Both the position numbers and the translations under genes were made by a program. Shown piece after piece: positions 12,018 through 23,452 of a DNA stretch of 64,000 nt. Numbering within the stretch: the first letter of the stretch is position 1; each line of letters starts with the position of its first letter. Location: the NCBI RefSeq assembly GCF_000003195.3, contig NC_012870.2, forward strand, positions 24,296,501-24,360,500. The letters are read 5' to 3'. The notes beneath the pieces were generated by a model, which worked only from the letters and a program-made list of their open reading frames with translations, did not search any database and was not told the DNA's origin. The DNA comes from Sorghum bicolor. Its lineage: Eukaryota > Streptophyta > Magnoliopsida > Poales > Poaceae.

Positions 12018-15000
12018 TTATGGATAAAATCGGCGCAGTTTGTCTATATGCCAAGAGTTAGGCACGCGCGTTCCCTCTGGATATGCCAATCTGTAGGATG
12101 TGGGTCGTGTGACTTCGGCGACCACGAAGGGTCCTTCCCAGGGGGTTGATAGCTTGTGCATTCCTTCCTGTCTCGTTTTCCATCTGAGTACCAGATCGCC
12201 GACCACGAAAGAACGGTCCTTGACGTTCCTGTTGTGGTACCGTCTGATTGCTGCAAGATACTTTGCGGTTCAGAGACATGAATTTAGACGCTTTTCTTCC
12301 ATGCAGTTAATTTCGAGCTCTCTGGCGTTGTCAGCTGTTGACTGGTTGAAGTTTTCAATTCTAGGAGAACCGAAGGTTATATGAGACGGCAGAACTGCCT
12401 CGGTGCCGTAAACCATGAAGTAGGGTGACACCCCCGTGTTCCGACTAGTCTGAGTTCGGAGACCCCAGACCACAGCCGGTAACTCTTTCATCCATCGACC
12501 AGGTGCTCTGTCGTTCTCGGTGTACAACCTTTTCTTTAGGGAGTCAATGATCATTCTGTTCGCACGCTCAACTTGGCCATTTGCCCGTGGGTGAGCTACT
12601 GACACGTATTTTATGACTATGCCTCTGTCATCGCAGAAGTCCCAAAATGTGGTGCCAGTGAACTGAGTACCCAGGTCGGTGATTATACTGTTTGGGATCC
12701 CGAATCTGTGTATGATTTGATTGAGGATCTGCACAGCCTTCTCAGAGGTTGCTTTGACCAGTGGCATGTATTCAATCCACTTTGAGAACTTGTCGATTAA
12801 TATGAAGACGAACTTGAAGTTGCTCGGGGCCGGTTTAAATGGCCCGATCATGTCGAGCCCCCAGCAGGCGAAAGGCCAGGACGACGGGATAGTTTGAATG
12901 TCATGAGCAGGTACGTGGGTCCTTTTGGCGAAGAACTGACATCCCTCGCAGTTTCGGACCAGTTTTTCTGCGTCGTTGACCGCGGTTGGCCAGTAAAAAC
13001 CTGATCGGAAAGCTTTTCCGACCAGTGTTCTGGAGGCGGCATGATTGCCGCAGGATCCGGCATGTATGTCGTTTAGGAGCTTGATGCCATCATCTTGGGA
13101 TATGCATTTGAGCAGCACTTCAGAACTTGCGTTTTTTCGCATAAGTTTGTCGTCCACCAGTATGTAATTCTTCGACCATCGAATGAGGCGCTCGTTCTCT
13201 GTTTTGTCCTGAAATCCTGACCCATCCGATATATATTTGATGATCGGGGTGCGCCAATCACGGCCACTGGTTGTCAGAGTAGTGTCGTCTATAAGCATTG
13301 CCTCCGTGGGTTGCTTTTCGACCAGGCCTGCGCCCACGCTTGGCTCATGGATGTCCTGGACGAAAACACCTCGCGGGATCTGGGCCCGAGATGACCCTAA
13401 CTTTGACAACGCATCTGCTACTTGGTTCTTATCCCGGACCACGTGGATGTATTCTATGCCGTAGAAGTTGGTTTCCCATTTGCGGATTTCTTTGCAATAG
13501 AGATCCATCTTCTTGTGGGTTGCGTCCCATTCCTTGTTGAGCTGGTTGATAACCAAAGCGGTGTCGCCATAGACATAGAGGCGTTTGACTCCCAACTCAA
13601 CGGCTAGTCGTATGCCGGGCAGGCATGCTTCGTACTCGGCGACGTTGTTTGATGCCGGAAAGAGGAGCCTAAGGACGTAACGCAGTTTGTCCTTGTTAGG
13701 CGTCACGAAAAGTATCCCAGCACCGGCACCACTGATGTTTAAGGACCCGTCGAAGAACATCGACCAGTGGTCGGAAACGTCGGGAACGGGAGGTTCGTTG
13801 AGATTCGTCCATTCTGCGATGAAATCGACCAGGGCCTGAGACTTGACTGTGGTGCGACTCTGGAATTCCAGGGAGAATGGGCATAGTTCCATTGCCCATT
13901 TTACAATTCTGCCGTTGGCGTCTTTATTGCGCAGAATATCCCCAAGAGGGAAACTGGTGGTTACCAAGACTCGATGGCCGTCAAAGTAGTGCTTTAGCTT
14001 CCTTGACGTTATTAGAATGGCATATATGAGCTTCTGTATTTGCGGGTATCTGGCCTTGGATTCGTTTAAGACTTCGCTTATGAAGTAAACGGGTCTCTAG
14101 ACCTTGTAGACGTGGCCTGGCTCGTCTCGCTCGACCACTATTGCTGTGGAGACGACCCTGTCGGTTGCTGCAATGTAAAGAAGTAGGTCTTCATTGGGCT
14201 GAGGCGCCGTGAGAACAGGCGGTGAGGTGAGGAAAGTCTTAAGCTGGGTGAACGCAGCGTCAGCCTCTTCCGTCCAGGAGAATTTTTCTGACGCTTTCAA
14301 GAGTTTGAAGAAGGGGACGCCTTTTTCTCCTAGTCTTGAGATGAAGCGTCTGAGAGCAGCCATACATCCGGTGAGCTTCTGAATATCCTTGACATTCTTA
14401 GGTGGTCGCATGTCAAGTACTGCTTTTACTTTTGAAGGATTCGGCCGTATGCCGTCGCGGCTGACGACGTTGCCGAGTAGTAGATCGGAGGGGACCCCAA
14501 AGATGCACTTTTTGGGATTGAGTTTCCACTTATACTTGTTTAGTGCTTTGAAGGTTCGGTCTAAGTTGTTGATTAGGGTGCTGGCGTCCCTTGTTTTGAC
14601 GACGACGTCGTCTACATAAGCCTCGACGAGGTCGTCACGAATCTCGTCGTGGAGGCATTGCTGGATGACCCTTTGATAGGTGGCCCCGGCGTTTTTGAGT
14701 CCGAAGGACATGGTCGTGTAGCAATATGCACCGAAAGGAGTAATGAAAGATGTTTTGATCTGATCGTCTTCCTTTAGCGAGATCTGGTGATAACCAGAGT
14801 AGCAATCTAGAAAAGAAAGGAGTTCGCATCCGGCCGTTGAGTCAACCACCTCGTTGATGCGAGGGAGACCAAAAGGATCTTTAGGACAGTGTTTATTGAG
14901 ATTAGTGTAATCAACGCACATTCTCCATTCATTATTCTTTTTGCATACAAGAACCGAATTGGCAAGCCAATCGGGATGATACACTTCTTTTATGAATCCG

Positions 15001-15656
15001 GCTGCTAGAAGCCGTGTTATTTCTGTCCTAATAGCCTCCTTTTTGTCACGAGCGAACCGTCGCAGCTTTTGCTTGATGGGTCTTGTGGTCTTCGAGACAT
15101 TTAAGGAGTGCTCGATCAGGTTTCGTGGGACGCCGGGCATGTCTGCGGGTTTCCATGCGAAAACGCTTACGTTGTCCCTTAGAAACCTGACGAGCGCGTC
15201 TTCCTATTTAGGGTCCAGGTTGGCCCCGACGAGGGCCGTCTTCTCGGGGCTGCCTTCGACCAGCTGCACTTCCTTGTGCTCCTTGGATTTTGAGTTCTTC
15301 CTGGCGGTCTCCTGCTCGGGTAGTCGAAGCTGGTCGGGAGGTAGCTGTGCAGCTTGGGTTGCTGTCTCTGCCATGCGGATTGAGAGATCAATTGCTTCGG
15401 TGATCTTGAAGCTTTCCTCCTCGCAAGTATATGCAGTGTAGACATTGCCCCTGACGGTTAGGACACCTTTCTCCGTGGGCATTTTGAGGACCAGGTATGA
15501 GTAATGTGGGACTGCCATGAACTTTGTTAGCGATGGTCGGCCCAGTATAGCGTGGTAAGTCCCATCAAAGTCAGCGACCACAAAGTTGACGAACTCTGTT
15601 CGGAAGTGGTCGGACGTGCCAAATTGGACAGGCAATGTTATCTGTCCGAGGGGCAC
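12018..15656 (-). pseudogene. Element B pol: protease end, RT, dual RNase H, integrase (broken)
   Basis: In element order: the post-protease segment (15656-15204); reverse transcriptase (15140 to about 14300) with LDCYSG and the intact catalytic YVDD at about 14607-14618; the gypsy RNase H; then a second RNase H, beginning with MFFDGS near 13750. The integrase follows with an HHCC zinc finger, core residues in [17 protein letters not shown] and NGQVERAN, and a C-terminal domain ending LRRFYP at 12018. Two RNase H domains mark the Tat lineage. Premature TAG stops lie at 15204-15206 and 14097-14099, both where the family has glutamine. A further frame change separates the integrase core (ends 12270) from its C-terminal part (from 12206). 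It is therefore a pseudogene, though the RT and integrase active sites persist. Confidence 0.9.
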
Positions 15657-18424
15657 TGAACTCTCTGGCCGGGCAGGACTCCCCAGAATTGAGCATCGTA
15701 GGGTTTTAGCTGTGCCGGAGATAACTTGAGGGCGGGCAGGCTGTTACGGAAAAGGATGTCGATGGAGCTTCCTCCGTCCACGAGCACCCGCTCGAATCTG
15801 ATGCTGTTGATGCAAGGGTCCAAGATTAGAGGGAAACGACCTGGCTCTGGGATAGCGGCCCACTGATCCTTCCTGCTGAAGGAGATCTCTCTGTGTGACC
15901 ACGGGGGGAATTTCGGGTCTGCGATCAGGCCATCCGAGCTGTCTATGTTGAGGCAGGCTCTTTTTAGGAGCTTTCTTTCTCGCTTAGATTCAATGGAGAC
16001 CTTGCCCCCGAAGATGGAGTGGACCACATCGGTGGGACTGACATACTGGTGTCGCGGGTCCCTATCTTGGTCCTCGTCCTCGTCTTCGTGGTCGCGTCCG
16101 TCTGGCTTCCCATTCTTCTTGCCGGAGTCGTCTTGGGCGGCCCATCGTGTGTAAATGTTTTTGAGGACGCGGCACTCTTCCATGGTATGGTTGGACTTTG
16201 GATACAGTTGGCACGGTCCCTTCAACGTTTTGTTGTAGTCTTCTTGGTAGTCCCGCCGCCCGTTGGGGCGTTTGACTGTATTCACTTCGTGATCATGGTC
16301 GCGGGGGCGCTTTCCTCTGAAATCATCGCGATTGTCGCGCCGCCTATCCCAACCTTCCCTGTGATCACGGTTGTCGGGACGGCGGTGGTTCCTGTTGTCG
16401 AAACGACCGCGACTATCATCTCGCCGGGGAGGCTGGTCGGGACCTCTCGCATCGTCCCGGATGAGTTTTTCTGCGTCGTCGGCGTCGGCGTAATTTTTAG
16501 CCGTGGCAAGGAGCTCGGCCATCGTTGTTGGCCTTTTGCGCAACAGCTTGTTCCTCAGTGCTTCATGGAAGCGCAGCCCCTTGATGAAAGCAGATATGGC
16601 CTCGTCGTGGGAAATCTTCGGGATCTTAAGGCGCATATCCGAGAATCGTCGGATGTAATCGCGCAGAGGATCGTTTTTCCTATCCCTTATCCTTTCGAGG
16701 TCGTACTTGTTTCCAGGCTGCTCGCATGTGGCGATAAAATTGTCGATGAAAGCCTGGCGCAGCTCTTCCCAAGAGTCGAAGGAGTCCTCGGGCAGGCCAA
16801 GGAGCCACTGGTGACCAGCCTGGTCGAGGACTACTGGGAAGTAGTTGGCCATGACGTGCTCGTCTCCTGCTGCTGATCGGACGGCGATCTCGTAAAGAGT
16901 GATCCAATTTTCCAGATTTTCATTGCCGTCGTATTTTTTGAGTTTCTCGAGCTTGAAATTGCGGGGCCACACGACCTAGCAGAGGTGTGAGGAGAACTGC
17001 CTCAGGCCCGGGGGGCCGTGTGTTGCATCATATTCGATACGACGCAGGTTTTCGTGGACTGCTCTCTCCGTGGCGCGCCTGTTGATGCGGTCTCGGGCGT
17101 CTTTGGGAGGGATGTTGTATCGAAGATCCTTGTGCTGGTTTACTTCCTGACCACGCCCATGATTCTGCTCGCGGCGACCGCCAGCATCCCGACCGCCATC
17201 GCCACGCCGTGAGTCTTTTCGATGATCGTTGGGAGAAAGGTCGCGGTGGTGCCCGCTGGGCTGTGGTGAGGTCCGGCTGCGGTGGGTCTGATCAGAGGAG
17301 GCCTCTGTGTAAGAGACGGCTTGGACTCTTTTAAGCAGAGTGGCTGTTTGCCCCATAGCAGCGATCAGATGTGCTCGAACGCTGGATCGGACGCCCTGGC
17401 ACTCGGGAGTATCAGGGAGTCGATCTAAATTGGCCATGGCGACAGCCACATTGGCGCTTGGCGTTTTGTAGACTTGCTGATCCCCGACCATGTCGAAAGC
17501 ATCGCTGAGATTATGCGGCGGGAATTGGCGTTCCTGGTCTGCGCGTCGTCGGGCACGGTCGGCGTTGCGCTGCTCGCGGAGCTGCTTCTGCTCGTCTGTT
17601 TCTCCATCAACAGCCGGCTCGTCGGCGCTGACGTTGAGAATGATATCTCCTCACCGAGGTGGGAAGACCGGGAAACGAGGGAAACCCAGAGGATATGGAG
17701 GCAAATCCAGATCATAGTCCTCATCCTCGGAGTTTATGACTTCAGTGGGAACGGAACCAGTGCTCGAATTTGTGCTGGAAGCCTGGCCGTCCGGTAGTTT
17801 TTGGACGGTCACCATGTTGACGTGGTGACGAGCTGGTCGACCGTTCCACTTTGGCAGCCAACCCGCGTCGTTAAAAAGGGATTGGACATGCCGTGAGTAG
17901 AGAGAGGCCGAGTTGTTCAGACCGCAAGGATACCCTTCCTCCGGATCAGCCTTGGTCTTGACGGACCGTCCCGAGGGGGTGGAGGTTATCGTCAGAGTCG
18001 CCCCCAGTTGTTCGTGTGTGACGACACGAGTTGGCCGGTAGGATTTGAAAAAATCCGCTAGTGCGGCTTGATCAGGTTGACGTAAGATCCCATCTACTAG
18101 TCGAGAAGCCTCGAGAAGCTTGGAATCAGCGCGATCAAGTGCTCGGAGAAGATCCGAGCCGTCAATCTTCTTTCCCTTGTAGCGTGGGAGTGGTGGTCGG
18201 GTGCTCGGTACCAGCATCCGTGTGGTCGGAGCCGATGCCGCCGTCATCCCAGATTGGATCTGGGTTCCCTCCGAAACCGTGGTCGTGAGACCGCCGCCGT
18301 GCGTCGTCCACGTGATCTGGCCGACGGTGAACGTGAGGCCTTCGGGCACGGCCGCGGAAGCTAGGACGATGACCATCTTGTTCGTCAGAGGAGTTGTACG
18401 CACACCCCCTACCTGGCGCGCCAC
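15638..18424 (-). pseudogene. Element B gag and protease (broken)
   Basis: Gag is read in three blocks: the N-terminal part (18424-17651), a basic arginine/aspartate-rich middle (17491-16976) and the gag core through protease (16972-15638). The core block holds the retrotransposon gag fold (about WITLYEIA to FIKGLRF), an Arg/Asp-rich stretch, a zinc-finger-like segment (CQLYPKSNHTMEEC) and the protease motif LVDGGSSIDIL, where DGGS replaces the usual DTG/DSG as is common in Tat elements. A TAG at 16976-16978 separates the second and third blocks where CAG (glutamine) is expected. A 2-bp insertion near 15660 shifts the frame at the end of protease. Overlap with the next block at 15638-15656 results from this shift. 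Confidence 0.85.
18409..18423 (-). promoter_or_regulatory. Element B primer-binding site
   Basis: On the element strand, TGGCGCGCCAGGTAG begins one base after the 5' LTR. It is nearly identical to the site of element A (TGGTGCGCCAGGTAG), so both elements are probably primed by the same tRNA. I do not assign the tRNA. Confidence 0.7.
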
Positions 18425-18884
18425 TGTCGACGAAAGCTGGTCGACAGTCTACCTTGGGGTATACCCACGGTAGTAGTTTATCGGTAGACGGTGCGCAAAC
18501 TACGAACTCGATGGTGACGCAAGACACGGACAAGCTTTTTATCCAGGTTCGGCCGCCGAGTTGGCGTAATACCTACGTCCTGCGTCTGGTTGTATTGATT
18601 TGTGTTGAGAGAATAACTTGTCCTAGGGGGGTCCATTACCTCTCCTTATATAGTCCGGAGGGCAGGGTTACAAATCTGGAAACTAATCCTAGTCGGTTAC
18701 AATTGCCATAGATAGTTCGATATCAATTCCTATTCTAACCGACTAGAATCCTGCTTGATTTCCACGTCTTGTTTCCTTGCGCGAAACTCCGAGCTGTCGG
18801 GTCAAGCCTTAAACTTGTCTCGTAACGGGCCAAGCCTCCTGGCCCAAGTCTAGCCGTAAGGGTATAGGGGTTTATACCCCCACA
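18425..18884 (-). repeat. Element B 5' LTR (right)
   Basis: 460 bp, TGTCGACG...CCCCCACA on the plus strand. The minus-strand TATA box is at 18645-18652. About 12 substitutions separate it from the other LTR. Confidence 0.95.
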
Positions 18885-19375
18885 AGATCAGTCTCGCAAC
18901 CTCTGGAACGTAGGTGGCCGTGGCCTGGGGATTTTTTACCTCGAAAGGTTTTCAGATTTGGTTATAGTATTGGGGTCGGGCGTGACAGAATCTGCGCCCA
19001 ACGGAAACCGCCTTGCAATTTTTGCTCGGGGTCAGCAGGGGGTCGGGCGAGACGGAATCTGCGCTCGACGGAGACCGCCCTGCGACTTTGGTCAACAGGG
19101 GGTCGAGCGCCGCTTGCCCTGGAAGGAACCGCCCTGACATATTTTTTCAGGGCGCTCCTTTTGAGGCGCCGTGCGTGGGGAGTTGAAACGGCCGTGCCGT
19201 TGTGCCCTGACCGGACGCGACGTTTCACCTACGAAATTAATGCGCGCGTGCAGCGGGCGTGAGAATCGGAGGGAGTGGGCGCCTCGAATTTTTCACCTGG
19301 TGAGGGAGCGGGCGACGGTTGCTCTTTTTCCCCTTGGCCTTCTGCGCAGGCGGTGTGGCCGCGGTGCGCTCCTTC
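18885..19375. repeat. Element A 3' region with imperfect tandem repeats, upstream of its antisense gene
   Basis: Continuation of A's 3' untranslated region after element B. Two to three imperfect copies of a roughly 60-bp unit (GGGGTCGGGCG ... gaatctgcgc ... ggaaaccgcc) occur at about 18973, 19030 and 19098. This mirrors the repeat array upstream of the antisense gene in element B, although the unit sequences differ. Confidence 0.6.
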
Positions 19376-19383
19376 TATAAAAG
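19376..19383 (+). promoter_or_regulatory. TATA box of the antisense gene in element A
   Basis: TATAAAAG on the plus strand, about 125 bp upstream of the ATG at 19502, followed by a C/T-rich leader. The arrangement is the same as in element B at 7210. Confidence 0.65.
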
Positions 19384-19501
19384 CAGTCGTGGGGCCTTCG
19401 ATTCCTTTCCTCCTGCTCTCGCGCAAAAAGCTCTCGCCTCCTGCTCCCCTTGCTGCCGTCTTCTCCAATCCATCCGCAAGCTCCTCACTTTGCTCGCAGC
19501 C

Positions 19502-22500
19502 ATGGCCGGCGATGATGCGTGGCCCCCTAGTAACGTGACGAGGTCCGTACTAGACGCGCGCGTGAAGGCTTGGATCCTCCACCCTATCACAGATGCCGGG
19601 TTGCTGGAGTGGATCGCTCCCTCGGTGAACAATAGGGAGCCAAACCCGCCTCTGGGCTATGTGGTTTGCTTCTTGTCGTTCTTGGACCGGGGGTTCGGAA
19701 CTTCGGCCAGCCGTCTGATCCGGGCAATTCTGCATTTCTATGAGGTGGAGCTGCATAACCTCAACCCCAATTCGATGATGCAGGCGGCCGTATTCGCCAC
19801 GGTGTGCGAGGGGTTCCTGGGGGTTCCTCCCCACTGGAACCTCTGGCTGCACCTTTTCAAGGCAGATATGTCCGCCCGCTACGAGGGAGGGGAGAAAATT
19901 CCCCTACGGGTTGGTGGTTGCACGCTACAGCTCCGCCAGGCGCGGTCCCACCAGTACATCTGGAGCACCATGCCTTTGTCGAACCGGGGGTGGCAGAGCG
20001 GATGGTTCTACCTCCGGAACGACGGCGGGCTGCTCCCGGGGTACACCGGGAAGACGGTGACTGAGTGCCCCCCAAAATGGGCGTGGGGTGCCCCTGCGGA
20101 AGAGCAGAAGAGGCTTGCCCCCCCTTCTTGCGGGGCTCGAGAAGCTGCGTGACGCCAGGGTCACCGCGGCCACGGTGGTGACGGCGTTCCACAAGAGGAG
20201 CTTGCTCCCGCTAGCACAGCGGTGGGCATTCATGTTCGAGATGACCCAGGACGTCCCCTGGGTTGGGACAAGGATGTTGGAGGAGCCGGTGTCGGCGTCG
20301 GACATAGCCGCCCGGGTCTCTAAGACCACGCACTCGGACCTAAAGAACTCCCGGGTGGTGCCGATGCGCCCTGAAAAGGGCTACATTTCTCTGTTAAGAT
20401 GGTGTTTTTGTTTCTAATTTAGCCTTGTCCCTTTTCCTTCCCGCCCTATCCCTGATTGCTGCTCTTTTGCAGGGGATGGGGATTGTCAAGGATTCCCTGC
20501 CCCCTGTCCCAGAGGACAAGGAGCTCCGGGCCAAGAATCGAGACCGAAATGAGGAACAAAAGAAGGCCAAGGAGGCGCAAAAGGCGAAGGCTGCGATGAA
20601 GGCGCAGCGTCGTGAGACCTCCGCCAAGAATCGCCGCGAGGCCGAGAAGGCGGGGCTCCCTCCGCCCGACTCCCCTGAGACTTCGGTCTCGGAGATAGAG
20701 GGTGGGGGAGACAACACGCGCTGGCTCGTCGAGCTAGAGGCGGAGGAGGACGACGTGATCCCCCCTGTCGGCGGGGGGATCGAGATCCCGGAGGGGTCGA
20801 AGGCCCGAGGGGGGTCGGAGGCCCCCGAGGGGTCCCAAGCACCGGGGGGCAGACAGACTGTCCCCCACATCATCGTGGACGACGAGGACGGCGCCCCACG
20901 AGAGGGCTCTGTCCCCTCGGGTCCCCAAGAGGGGGAGAGGGCACCGGGGGGTGGATCCGAAGCGCCCCCACGGCTGGTGGTGCCGGAGGGCCCGACTGAG
21001 CCTCGCCCAGTATCCGGGGCAAAGGCAGGCGGCTCAGATGAGGCGCCACGGGCCGAGGGCACCGTCGAAGCTCCCACGCCAGGCACCGGGGAGACGGGGG
21101 TCCATCCGACGGCCCCTAGGGTTTCAGGAGGCCCCTAGGGAGCTCCAAGCTCCCAGAAGAAGCCTACCCCCCGAGCAAGGTGCGTTTCAGCATTTTGGTC
21201 TTTCTTTTGATTTTTTGTTTTTCTCTTTCTTCTGACTCGCGTTATCTCTTCTTCAGCCAGAAGCACAAGGCGGCCTCAGTGGAGCTAGCTCCCTTGAAGG
21301 CCGTGAAGAGGGGGGCACGGTCAACCCCTGGGTCGGCGAAGCCCAAGTCGCCGCCCCCCTGAGCCGCAAAAAGGGGGAGCTCCCCCACGACGAAGGGGGG
21401 CAGGGGACCGGGCGGAAGACGCCGGATCCGCCAGCGAAGGAGGCGGGGACGCCGAGGCCCAAAGAGCCAGAAGAAACGGTCTTAGCCCTCGGTGCTATTC
21501 CCCCTTCTGGGGATGCTAGCCAGGGGGGCCATGACCATCAAGTAGAGGAGGGCCGAGCCGAGGGGACACTTAGCGTGGTGGCCCTTGTGAGGCCCCACGG
21601 GAAGGAGCCGGCCCGACCCAAGGCTTCTGCAAGGGAGGGGGAGGGAGAATGGCCTGGGGCCAGGACCCCATGATCTGGCCCAACCCTGATGACCTAGAGG
21701 GGAGGGCCAGATTTGTGTTGGATGACCCGTCAGAGGCCTATCTCTGGCAGGGTCTTGAGGAATGCGGGCGCGCGAGCGTCGAGGCGCTCAACCGAGCGTC
21801 CGAGCTCGTGAGCCGTGATATGTTCAAGCTTGCCCAGGTACGATCTCTGTCCCTTTGTCGGTAAGGTGTTTGTGTCTTTGGGCTAACTTTTTTGCTTAAT
21901 ACTTGAATTCGTAGGCGCTCCAAGCCGCTTCCCTGGAGAAGTCGACATTCCTCCGTGGGGAGCGGGATGCCTGGGCGGCCTGTGATGACGAGAAGGCCGC
22001 GCGAGAGGCAGCCGAGGGGGAACTCGCGAAAGAATGTGAGATCTCTGCCGAGCTTCGGCAGAAGTGCTCGGCCCTCGCGACTGAGGCTCGGAAGGCTCGG
22101 GAAAAGGTTGGTCCCCTGGAGAAGAGGGTCAGCGACCTCACCCAGGAGTCCCAAGAGCAGAGGGCGGTCGCTGAGGGGTATAAGGGCGAGGTTGCTCGGC
22201 TAGAAGCTTTGCTCACCGCGAAGGACCTTGCCCTGAACCAAGCCCAGGCCGACCTCTCCGCACCTCAGAGAGAAGTGGTTCCTTGGCACCGAAGCTCGGC
22301 GGAGAATGAGAAGCGAGCCGAGGGTAAGAATTGTGTCTTCTACCTTAGCTCTTCTTATGTTTGGATTGACTTTCCTGACCATTATGTTCTTTCCGTTCTG
22401 TTTTTTGATAGAGTTGGAGAAGAAGATGGCCGAGGCAGCCACTGCCGCCGACGCCTTGCAGAAGTCCCTTGACGCCGAGGTCACGGACCGCTCGGCTCAG

Positions 22501-22857
22501 GAGGTTGTGGTCACCTCGGCGTGCGAGGGGCTCGGGGTGTCGGCAGGTGAGTCGAGGTCGTCGCTGCAGAGTCGGACTGAAGCTCTCTACTCCCGGGCCG
22601 GGGAGAAGATGAGGGAGGCGCTCCACGTCGGGTTGAAGAAAGCCCTGGCGGTGGTGAGCTCTCACTACGTCGGCATCGATTTGTCGGTGGTTAGTGAGGG
22701 CTACGTCCTTCCTGATGACGAGGCGGAGGCCCAGGAGGAGCTGCAGAGGCTTGAAGATGCCGCAGACGCCCCGAGAGATGCCCTGGCCACCTTCTTCGAC
22801 GCTGAGGTGGAGCTTCCCCCCCTCGACGCGCAGGGGCCTGGGCCAGCAGGGCAATAA
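19502..22857 (+). pseudogene. Antisense gene of element A, putative gypsy-type transposon protein (decayed)
   Basis: Homologous in layout to the gene at 7363-11691. Likely exons are about 19502-20401, 20473-21179, 21257-21837, 21915-22322 and 22412-22857, with GT-AG borders (the first donor is uncertain). The N-terminal block carries FLDRGFG, FYEVEL, LNPNS and VCEGFLGVPPH at about residues 60-110, matching B's protein. The middle is acidic and Pro/Gly-rich with a lysine/alanine-rich charged segment. The C-terminal exons are strongly coiled-coil-like (Glu/Ala/Leu-rich) and end with Gln then stop at 22855-22857. Breaks: an extra base in the C-run at 20118-20124 shifts the frame, a TAG lies at 21136-21138, and exon 1/2 phases do not match. 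It ends about 600 bp from integrase, tail-to-tail. No biochemical role is established for the family. Confidence 0.7.
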
Positions 22858-23452
22858 GGCCCTTTAAGTTAGATTTTTCTCTTTTTGTGAACATCAAAGG
22901 CCAGTGGGCCTTGTCTTTTGTATAAAATATTGATGTTGAGAATATAAATATGTTTGTTTCTTTTAGAATTTCTTTTATATCCATTGTTATCTTTTTCCCT
23001 ATGCCGACCTGACCTCGGCAGCGCGGGGTTGGGTGAGCCACTTAGGGTCTATGCTAGTCAGAGCATCCAATCCTAAGTTCTTTCCTCTTCCTTAGTAATT
23101 TTTTAGAAGTTTGGATCCGTCCCCCGACCCTAGGGAGTGGGCAGAGGTCGTCCTTGCCCGTGGGCGTGGATCCTTCCTCGAGCCCACGCCTTGCTAGGAT
23201 TTAGGGGATGGATTTTGCAGCCTCTTAAATTTCTTTAGGGAACGAAAGAAAGACCTTGGGTCGGGGTGCTTTGACTTGCGCGAAAAAGAAGGGAAGAAAA
23301 TTTTGGAGTTGCCACAGGGGGTTCCCCCCGTGTAGCCCCCGAGGGAGGCTCAGATTCCGCAAGGCGGATCCGAGGCTCACTCTCTAAAAAGAAACAATCA
23401 TATTATTTAAACTTTCATTTATTCTTTCGAGATGATGAACAACTGAATATGT
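22858..23452. other. Spacer between antisense gene and pol in element A
   Basis: Holds the probable 3' untranslated region of the antisense gene (T-rich, with 'tataaaat' and 'aatataaat' words at 22921-22950 that could serve in polyadenylation) and non-coding element DNA. No domain recognised. Confidence 0.5.

Larger units (their letters stand above)
5608..18884 (-). mobile_element. Element B: Tat-lineage Ty3-gypsy retrotransposon
   Basis: A 13.3-kb element on the minus strand with two 460-bp LTRs (5608-6067 and 18425-18884). Element order is LTR, PBS, gag, protease/RT/RNase H/second RNase H/integrase, then an opposite-strand gene (7363-11691), a repeat-bearing 3' region and LTR. The flanking 5-mers are AGGTC (5603-5607) and AGATC (18885-18889), a target duplication with one mismatch. 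It lies in the 3' untranslated part of element A. A 1238-bp solo LTR (D) is inserted inside it. Gag-pol carries several stops and at least one frameshift, so autonomous movement is unlikely. LTR divergence by hand count is 12 of 460 positions. Confidence 0.9.

Noticed and set aside
16019..16876. 285-codon plus-strand frame
   Set aside because: It is a shadow opposite element B gag, rich in Val/Leu because of the Arg/Asp-rich coding strand. It has no TATA box, introns or family resemblance, unlike the genuine antisense gene at 7363.
7363..22857. Antisense genes of A and B as host genes trapped by retrotransposons
   Set aside because: Both elements carry the same gene type at the same internal position, and the family is known as gypsy-associated, so they are element genes rather than independent captures.
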